Shown: positions 1-2,880 of the stretch, one piece after another
Layout: each line of letters starts with the position of its first letter
Position numbering within the stretch: position 1 is the stretch's first letter
Source of the DNA: an uncultured Clostridia bacterium
GTDB lineage: Bacteria > Bacillota > Clostridia > Christensenellales > Borkfalkiaceae
Assembly (NCBI GenBank): GCA_944376035.1
Contig: CALWBJ010000233.1
Span: forward strand, 1-5,784
Direction of reading: 5' to 3'
Length of the DNA: 5,784 bases
The notes under the pieces: model-generated
The model's input: the letters and a program-made list of their open reading frames with translations, nothing else
Database searches by the model: none
What the model was told of the DNA's origin: nothing
Position numbers and translations under genes: made by a program

Positions 1-539
1 ATCTTTTGCTCGCTTTCTTTCCGTATTTGTGCAGAGATGCTATCCTGGGACAGCTGGTACATATAATATGAGAAAAGGCTTTGCTTGATTTTCTCCATTA
101 CACGCTTAAATTCTTCGCTGATCAGAAAATCATTAAGAATGGTCGCATCTTGAGAAACATACAGTTGTTGCTCTTCTTCGCTGCTGGAGTTTTCTTTACA
201 TTGGACGAGTTCATCAATCGCCCTGTCACACAAGCCAAGCTGCTCAGAAATCTCATGATATTCCTGTTTACGTGAGTTGGACAGCCCTAGCAAATAGTCC
301 ACCGACACATCATAAAAATCCGAAAAGGCCACCAAATATTCGATGCTCATGCTGCGGGTGCGGCCATACAGATGATGAAGAGGATCATTGATTTCATAAT
401 TTTTGAGATTTGTATGGCTGATGTTGACGCCATGCTCTGCAAGTTGCTTGGAAAGCTGTTCAAAGGACAGCTTTTTTTCTTTGCGTAGATCTTCCAGCCG
501 CTCTTTGGTTAGAGCCATCCTCGCTTCGTCATACAGCAT
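1..539 (-). CDS. XRE-family helix-turn-helix regulator, 5' part (C-terminus beyond left edge)
   Basis: Reading the minus strand from the ATG at 539-537 gives 179 codons without a stop up to the window edge, so the gene is cut by the window. The protein begins MLYDEARMALTKERLEDLRK. Residues about 10-75 look like a Cro/CI helix-turn-helix: a first helix with LTKERLEDLRKEKKLS, then FEQLSKQLAEHGVNIS and a recognition-helix region HTNLKNYE, ending in the family signature SVDYLLGLSN. The rest (about 80-179) is acidic and helical and unassigned; it may dimerise or sense a signal. A GGAGG at 549-553 lies 9 bases before the start and decides it; a second ATG at codon 8 has no such site. It is divergent from the Cys-rich VLP region and probably represses one or both directions through the AT-rich repeats between them. 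DNA binding is well supported; the target and inducer are inference. Confidence 0.85.
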   Translation of the reverse strand, partial: MLYDEARMALTKERLEDLRKEKKLSFEQLSKQLAEHGVNISHTNLKNYEINDPLHHLYGRTRSMSIEYLVAFSDFYDVSVDYLLGLSNSRKQEYHEISEQLGLCDRAIDELVQCKENSSSEEEQQLYVSQDATILNDFLISEEFKRVMEKIKQSLFSYYMYQLSQDSISAQIRKESEQK

Positions 540-559
540 GAGTTGATTCCTCCATCTAT

Positions 560-579
560 TTATAAACTATAATTTATAA
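560..579. promoter_or_regulatory. Inverted repeat, candidate operator 1
   Basis: The perfect arms TTATAAA (560-566) and TTTATAA (573-579) flank a 6-base spacer, a size typical of XRE-family operators. The 13-base string ATAAACTATAATT (562-574) recurs in inverted orientation at 652-664, and TTATAAACTA (560-569) recurs at 677-686. Position over the regulator's putative -10 suggests autoregulation. Binding by the neighbouring regulator is inferred. Confidence 0.5.
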
Positions 580-600
580 GTTATTCTTGCTAGAAACCAA
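573..600 (-). promoter_or_regulatory. Possible promoter of the XRE regulator
   Basis: On the minus strand TTGGTT (600-595) is followed after 16 bases by TATAAA (578-573), then by the ribosome binding site and start at 539. The -35 box matches consensus at only three positions. The -10 lies inside the inverted repeat at 560-579, which would suit autorepression. Seen in sequence; function inferred. Confidence 0.35.
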
Positions 601-643
601 AATAATTTGTGGTTGATATACCGCACGTCACCTGTCTCTGCGA

Positions 644-649
644 TATAAT
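644..649 (+). promoter_or_regulatory. Possible -10 element for the rightward transcript
   Basis: A perfect TATAAT sits about 80 bases before the SD at 720-724. No good -35 hexamer lies 16-18 bases upstream (the bases there are GC-rich), so the promoter may depend on an activator or may be only a chance hit in AT-rich DNA. Confidence 0.3.
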
Positions 650-686
650 TCAATTATAGTTTATGATCTGAAAATATTATAAACTA
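645..686. promoter_or_regulatory. Candidate operators 2 and 3 in the control region upstream of the VLP region
   Basis: A perfect palindrome ATAATT-C-AATTAT (645-657) overlaps AATTATAGTTTAT (652-664), which is the exact inverted copy of 562-574. A third partial copy, TTATAAACTA, is at 677-686. The cluster lies between a consensus TATAAT (644-649) and the first plus-strand start, where a bound repressor would block transcription. Confidence 0.45.
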
Positions 687-731
687 CAAACCTTACAAAA
701 TCAATTCTCTAAATGAAATGGAGGAAAGCGC

Positions 732-857
732 ATGGAAAAATACCTGTACAAGCTGCAACCGCAAAGCTGGGAGGAAAAACAATTTGTCAATTCAAATGAC
801 ACCCAGGCAAAGGAGAAAAGCCAATGCGCTGCTTCGAAAATTTTGCTGCAATTATGA
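732..857 (+). CDS. Small ORF, 41 residues, unknown function
   Basis: The ATG at 732 is preceded by a perfect GGAGG (720-724) with a 7-base spacer, the best translation start in this stretch. It gives a 41-residue peptide beginning MEKYLYKLQPQSWEEK and ending SKILLQL, with a TGA at 855-857. I do not recognise the protein. It is hydrophilic, with no signal peptide or membrane segment. It overlaps the start of the Cys-rich VLP gene (796) in another frame. It could be a genuine small protein, a leader whose translation opens the VLP start, or the front of a decayed gene. Confidence 0.4.
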   Translation: MEKYLYKLQPQSWEEKQFVNSNDTQAKEKSQCAASKILLQL

Positions 858-1143
858 CGGTGGAAACTGTATCGCACTGGACGATGGTGAGCCTTGTATC
901 TGTGTACAGAGCATCTCCCACTCTCTGTGCTGCACCTGGTTCCGGGATTGGGTCCTGCCGGGAACCCCAATTCTATATTCGGAAATCATGGAGGTGAAGG
1001 GAGTCAAGCGGTGTGTGGAATGCGGTGCTCCATTTCAGGCCAAATCCAATCGAGCCAAATATTGCGCAGAATGCGCCCGTCAGGTTCACCGCCGACAGAA
1101 AACAGCAAGTGACAGGAAACGGAGGTCGAGAAACGACAAATAG
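796..1143 (+). CDS. Cysteine-rich VLP domain protein (Cys_rich_VLP family)
   Basis: The 115-residue protein begins MTPRQRRKANALLRKFCC and matches my memory of the Cys_rich_VLP family, small proteins carried by clostridial mobilizable and conjugative elements near replication and relaxase genes. It has an N-terminal cysteine cluster (C17, C18, C25, C34, C36, C45, C46) with the family-like NYDGGNC and DDGEPC stretches. A zinc-finger-like block follows: C73-x2-C76 then C90-x2-C93 around GAPFQAKSNRAKY. The tail (R95-K115) is very basic, so nucleic-acid binding is plausible; the molecular role is not established. The start at 796 is chosen because the recognised domain begins there, but it lacks a close SD. 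An in-frame ATG at 718 would add 26 residues and also lacks an SD, while the GGAGG at 720-724 serves the other-frame ATG at 732. How this gene is initiated is therefore unclear. Confidence 0.8.
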   Translation: MTPRQRRKANALLRKFCCNYDGGNCIALDDGEPCICVQSISHSLCCTWFRDWVLPGTPILYSEIMEVKGVKRCVECGAPFQAKSNRAKYCAECARQVHRRQKTASDRKRRSRNDK

Positions 1144-1260
1144 AGTGCCCTCATGCGGATATATACCCCATTTGCAAACTGGCAACTATGGAGGTGAATA
1201 CACGGTATCCTTGACCCCTCAAAATCAGGTTCTAATTGTCCGCAAGGAGGTAAATGCACC

Positions 1261-1723
1261 ATGCCAACAAAACCCTTTTACATTCGCCAGAAACCACCGG
1301 CCCAGAGCTTTATCCAGCTGCCCGGCTTTCTGTTCGAGGCTCCAAGTTTTTGCTCTCTCTCTAACGAAGCGAAAATTTTGTACGCGATGATCCTGCGCCG
1401 GACGGAGCTATCCCGGAAAAGCGGGTGGGCGGATGATTACGGCAAAATTTATCTGTACTATCCTATCAATGAGGTGTGCGGGCTGCTGCACTGTGGCCGC
1501 CAGAAGGCGGTAGATACTCTGCGGGAGCTGCAATATGCCGATCTGGTGTCCATCAAAAAAACAGGGGTGTGGAAAACCAAACCGGATATACCCAAAACGC
1601 TACGAGGTGGTTTCACACACCGACTTCAAGGAATCCGGTTGAAGCACGCCAGAAGTGCGGAAAGTAGGCCCTGTAAGTACGGAAATCAATCCTCTTGAAG
1701 TACAGAAATCGGACGGTAGATAA
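1261..1723 (+). pseudogene. Replication initiator with RepA N-terminal domain, frameshifted and truncated
   Basis: The start is clear: AAGGAGGT at 1244-1251, 9 bases before the ATG. Residues 1-100 match the RepA_N domain of plasmid and ICE initiators: KPFYIRQKPPAQSF, FLFEAPSFCSLSNEAKILYA, SRKSGWADDYGKIYLYYPI and a winged-helix-like GRQKAVDTLRELQYADLVSI. The open frame then turns into unrelated sequence ending at 1698. Removing one A from the A7 run (1555-1561) restores the family-like string KKQGCGKPNRIYPKRYEV in the +1 frame, which then meets TGA (1640-1642). Beyond it the same frame still reads plausibly (VRKVGPVSTEINPLEVQKSD) to TAA at 1721. The gene thus carries a one-base insertion plus stops and has lost its C-terminal part. 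The intact protein would bind the element's origin and start replication; this copy probably cannot, unless the A7 is a sequencing error. Confidence 0.8.
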
Positions 1724-1788
1724 AAAGAAGAAGATAAAATTATTCAGGTAAATTCGATTCATTCCATTCCTATCCGAGATATTTTGTG

Positions 1789-1812
1789 CGGGATTTTCCG
1801 GTGAAAACCCCG
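1789..1812. repeat. Inverted repeat / hairpin after the replication pseudogene
   Basis: CGGGATTTTC (1789-1798) and GAAAACCCCG (1803-1812) pair over ten positions with a single A-C mismatch around a CGGT loop. No T-run follows on the plus strand, so it is not a clear terminator. It lies between the broken initiator and the next small ORF and may be a remnant of element structure or an RNA-level signal. Confidence 0.45.
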
Positions 1813-1829
1813 GATGGGAAAGGAGTTCT

Positions 1830-1931
1830 ATGAGAAAGTCTGTAAATCCACGAATGGTTTGTCTCCCTGCTAAGCAGCAGGCTGGAGGTCTGTATCTGTG
1901 CATGGCTGGAAAGGAGTGTGGACAGAGCTGA
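1830..1931 (+). CDS. Doubtful small ORF, 33 residues
   Basis: The ATG at 1830 follows AAAGGAG (1819-1825) with only 4 bases between, a short spacing. It encodes 33 residues beginning MRKSVNPRMVCLPAKQQ and ending GKECGQS, with two cysteines and no recognised domain. It sits between the initiator pseudogene and the 57-codon gene, and could be a real peptide or a fragment of a decayed gene. I do not recognise it. Confidence 0.25.
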   Translation: MRKSVNPRMVCLPAKQQAGGLYLCMAGKECGQS

Positions 1932-1969
1932 GTTGAGCCAGAAAGGTCTTGCCGTGGGAGTAAGTCACC

Positions 1970-2143
1970 ATGGCCAGCCAGGAAAAGCACCAGGAGCAGT
2001 ATGACATCGAGCTGCCACAGTCCATCGTTGATTCCTTCGCCCGATTCCTTGTACCCGAGATCCGAAAGCTATACGCGAGTGAAGAGGGGCAAAAGGAGTT
2101 GGAAGAATGGAAAAAGAAGTATTCTGACAAAAGTGAGGAGTGA
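1970..2143 (+). CDS. Small conserved-looking mobile-element protein, 57 residues
   Basis: The ATG at 1970 follows GGGAG (1956-1960) with a 9-base spacer and gives a 57-residue, charged, probably helical protein. It begins MASQEKHQEQYDIELPQSIV, continues DSFARFLVPEIRKLY, and ends in a lysine/glutamate-rich tail (EEGQKELEEWKKKYSDKSEE). The IELP...ARFLVPEI...EEGQ.EF.EWK pattern resembles, from memory, small proteins encoded just upstream of large serine recombinases in clostridial elements. No recombinase follows here; a strong hairpin begins 22 bases after the stop instead. The function is unknown. The ORF is credible because of its SD, its composition and the terminator behind it. Confidence 0.6.
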   Translation: MASQEKHQEQYDIELPQSIVDSFARFLVPEIRKLYASEEGQKELEEWKKKYSDKSEE

Positions 2144-2165
2144 AGTCAAATTCAAAGATAATACG

Positions 2166-2198
2166 CAAAGGGATGCCTTGTTTCGAGGCATCCCTTTG
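2166..2198 (+). terminator. Strong hairpin, likely terminator of the element's rightward transcript
   Basis: A perfect 13-base-pair stem, CAAAGGGATGCCT (2166-2178) with AGGCATCCCTTTG (2186-2198), encloses a 7-base loop. It begins 22 bases after the stop of the 57-codon gene. The following T-tract is short (TTTG), so termination may be partial. It is the first of a series of hairpins in this gene-free region. Confidence 0.6.
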
Positions 2199-2238
2199 TT
2201 TGGTACAGTAATGAGGGAGGAATGGTTTACTCCATGGG

Positions 2239-2263
2239 GGTACGTCGCATTTCGCGACATACC
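2239..2263. repeat. Inverted repeat with GTCGC/GCGAC core
   Basis: GGTA-C-GTCGC (2239-2248) pairs with GCGAC-A-TACC (2254-2263) around the loop ATTTC, with one C-A mismatch. Its core resembles the hairpin at 2432-2454 (11 of 15 central bases shared), so the two may be related sites. Confidence 0.5.
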
Positions 2264-2328
2264 AGTTGGGATCGAGGGTGCAGTATCCTTACGAAGTAAA
2301 GGGGTGAGAAATTTGAGCACACCTTTGG

Positions 2329-2345
2329 CCCCCTTTTTTGGGGGG
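2329..2345. repeat. C5-T6-G6 hairpin
   Basis: CCCCC (2329-2333), TTTTTT (2334-2339) and GGGGGG (2340-2345) form a simple GC stem with a T6 loop. It lies between two other inverted repeats. The homopolymer runs could also make this a replication or sequencing trouble spot. Confidence 0.4.
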
Positions 2346-2359
2346 AAATTATATCGCCG

Positions 2360-2386
2360 GATGGGGTGATATATTGCCACCCCATC
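2360..2386. repeat. Nine-base-pair hairpin
   Basis: GATGGGGTG (2360-2368) and CACCCCATC (2378-2386) are perfect inverted arms around a 9-base AT-rich loop. A few bases later comes AAGTCCTTTTATT, a weak T-rich tract, so it could terminate a plus-strand transcript, or be part of a transfer or replication origin. Confidence 0.5.
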
Positions 2387-2431
2387 TTCCAAGATAAGTC
2401 CTTTTATTCAGGTACACCACACACATACATA

Positions 2432-2454
2432 GGGTGTCGTGATTTGCGACACCC
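2432..2454. repeat. GGGTGTCG hairpin, possible oriT-like element
   Basis: GGGTGTCG (2432-2439) and CGACACCC (2447-2454) form a perfect 8-base-pair stem around TGATTTG (T-G may add a wobble pair). It is followed by TTGCCCTAAAATG. A hairpin followed by a C-rich tract loosely recalls MOBQ-type transfer origins, but no known nic sequence is matched exactly, so this is a suggestion only. Confidence 0.45.
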
Positions 2455-2538
2455 TTGCCCTAAAATGAAGCAAAGAGCACAAACTAGAAAGGTGTTCGAT
2501 GAGGAGATGTTTTGCTTACCCTTCCATCCACTGTTTGA

Positions 2539-2579
2539 GTCGGGTGTAACTAACCCGCATATGACTGGGAACTCCCGAC
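2539..2579. repeat. Nested inverted repeats
   Basis: The outer arms GTCGGG (2539-2544) and CCCGAC (2574-2579) enclose two alternative hairpins: CGGGT (2541-2545) with ACCCG (2553-2557) around GTAACTA, and GGG (2567-2569) with CCC (2574-2576). Such alternative pairings are typical of recombination, transfer or RNA-switch sites; the function is unknown. Confidence 0.4.
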
Positions 2580-2702
2580 GCAAACAAACTTAAGTATAGT
2601 GCTGACTTCCCCGCTTTCAGTTACCTCATTTGGTTATAGACCTAATACTTTTTTTAAGGGTATCGGGAATATCAGGTAATTGTGTTATTGCGTTTTAACA
2701 TA

Positions 2703-2731
2703 TTGCACCAATGTAAAACACATAGTATAAT
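2703..2731 (+). promoter_or_regulatory. Promoter of the SIR2-NTPase gene
   Basis: TTGCAC (2703-2708), a 17-base spacer and a perfect TATAAT (2726-2731) form a likely vegetative promoter. Transcription would start near 2738, leaving a leader of about 140 bases. An imperfect dyad, GTTTTAACAT (2692-2701) against ATGTAAAAC (2711-2719), spans the -35 region, and TTCCGTA occurs twice (2735-2741 and 2754-2760) just downstream. Either could bind a regulator; no specific factor is evident. Confidence 0.55.
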
Positions 2732-2761
2732 ATATTCCGTAAAAAACAAGTATTTCCGTAT

Positions 2762-2845
2762 AAACAGCAATAAAGTTGATTTTCATTGCTGTTTGGCTAT
2801 CTTTCGTGCAGATAAAGTCATTTTTCTCCTTTTGGAGAGTTAGCC
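2762..2845 (+). promoter_or_regulatory. Structured 5' leader of the SIR2-NTPase gene
   Basis: The leader contains a perfect 10-base inverted repeat, AAACAGCAAT (2762-2771) with ATTGCTGTTT (2785-2794). It is followed by TCTCC-TTTT-GGAGA (2825-2838), enclosed by GGCTA (2795-2799) and TAGCC (2841-2845). These could fold into a stable RNA that limits or times translation of a potentially toxic product. Pairing is seen in the sequence; regulation is inferred. Confidence 0.4.
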
Positions 2846-2880
2846 ATTGCTTTAGTAGAAAAAAGGGGATGGGGGACAGC

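Larger units (their letters stand above)
2144..2702. other. Gene-free, hairpin-rich interval
   Basis: No ORF here has both a ribosome binding site and recognisable protein sequence. The interval holds five inverted repeats between 2166 and 2454 (annotated separately), a nested set at 2539-2579, and then AT-rich DNA leading into the promoter of the SIR2 gene. A 42-codon frame from 2465 to 2593 (MKQRAQTRKVFDEEMF...) has no SD and is not called. Possible readings are a transfer origin or other replication/transfer site of the decayed element, a structured RNA, or debris at a recombination junction. Confidence 0.6.

Noticed and set aside
81..275. Plus-strand 64-codon frame
   Set aside because: It is antisense to the XRE regulator, which has an SD and a recognisable domain.
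701..1185. Minus-strand frames (701-970 and 973-1185) opposite the VLP gene
   Set aside because: No SD or family resemblance; they mirror the Cys_rich_VLP coding sequence.
1013..1390. Plus-strand 125-codon frame spanning the end of the VLP gene and the start of the initiator
   Set aside because: It is out of frame with two recognised genes and starts inside the VLP zinc-finger block without an SD.
1555..1567. Programmed frameshift in the replication initiator
   Set aside because: A -1 slip at the A7 would enter the wrong frame; the restored frame needs +1, and a further stop follows soon, so mutation or sequencing error is simpler.
2001..2392. Overlapping frames on both strands (2001-2369 plus, 2069-2392 minus)
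   Set aside because: They cross the terminator and hairpins, lack SDs and show no protein family; the 57-codon gene ending at 2143 is better supported.
2160..2580. CRISPR array or tRNA in the hairpin-rich interval
   Set aside because: The hairpins are not evenly spaced identical repeats, and no T-loop or CCA-bearing acceptor stem is present.
2465..2593. 42-codon frame MKQRAQTRKVFDEEMF... (part of a longer open frame from 2366)
   Set aside because: No ribosome binding site, no recognisable family, and it runs through the nested inverted repeats.
2776..2880. Upstream TTG start giving an 885-residue SIR2 protein
   Set aside because: No SD precedes the TTG, the added 35 residues are translated leader DNA that contains the inverted repeats, and the SIR2 domain begins well after the ATG at 2881.
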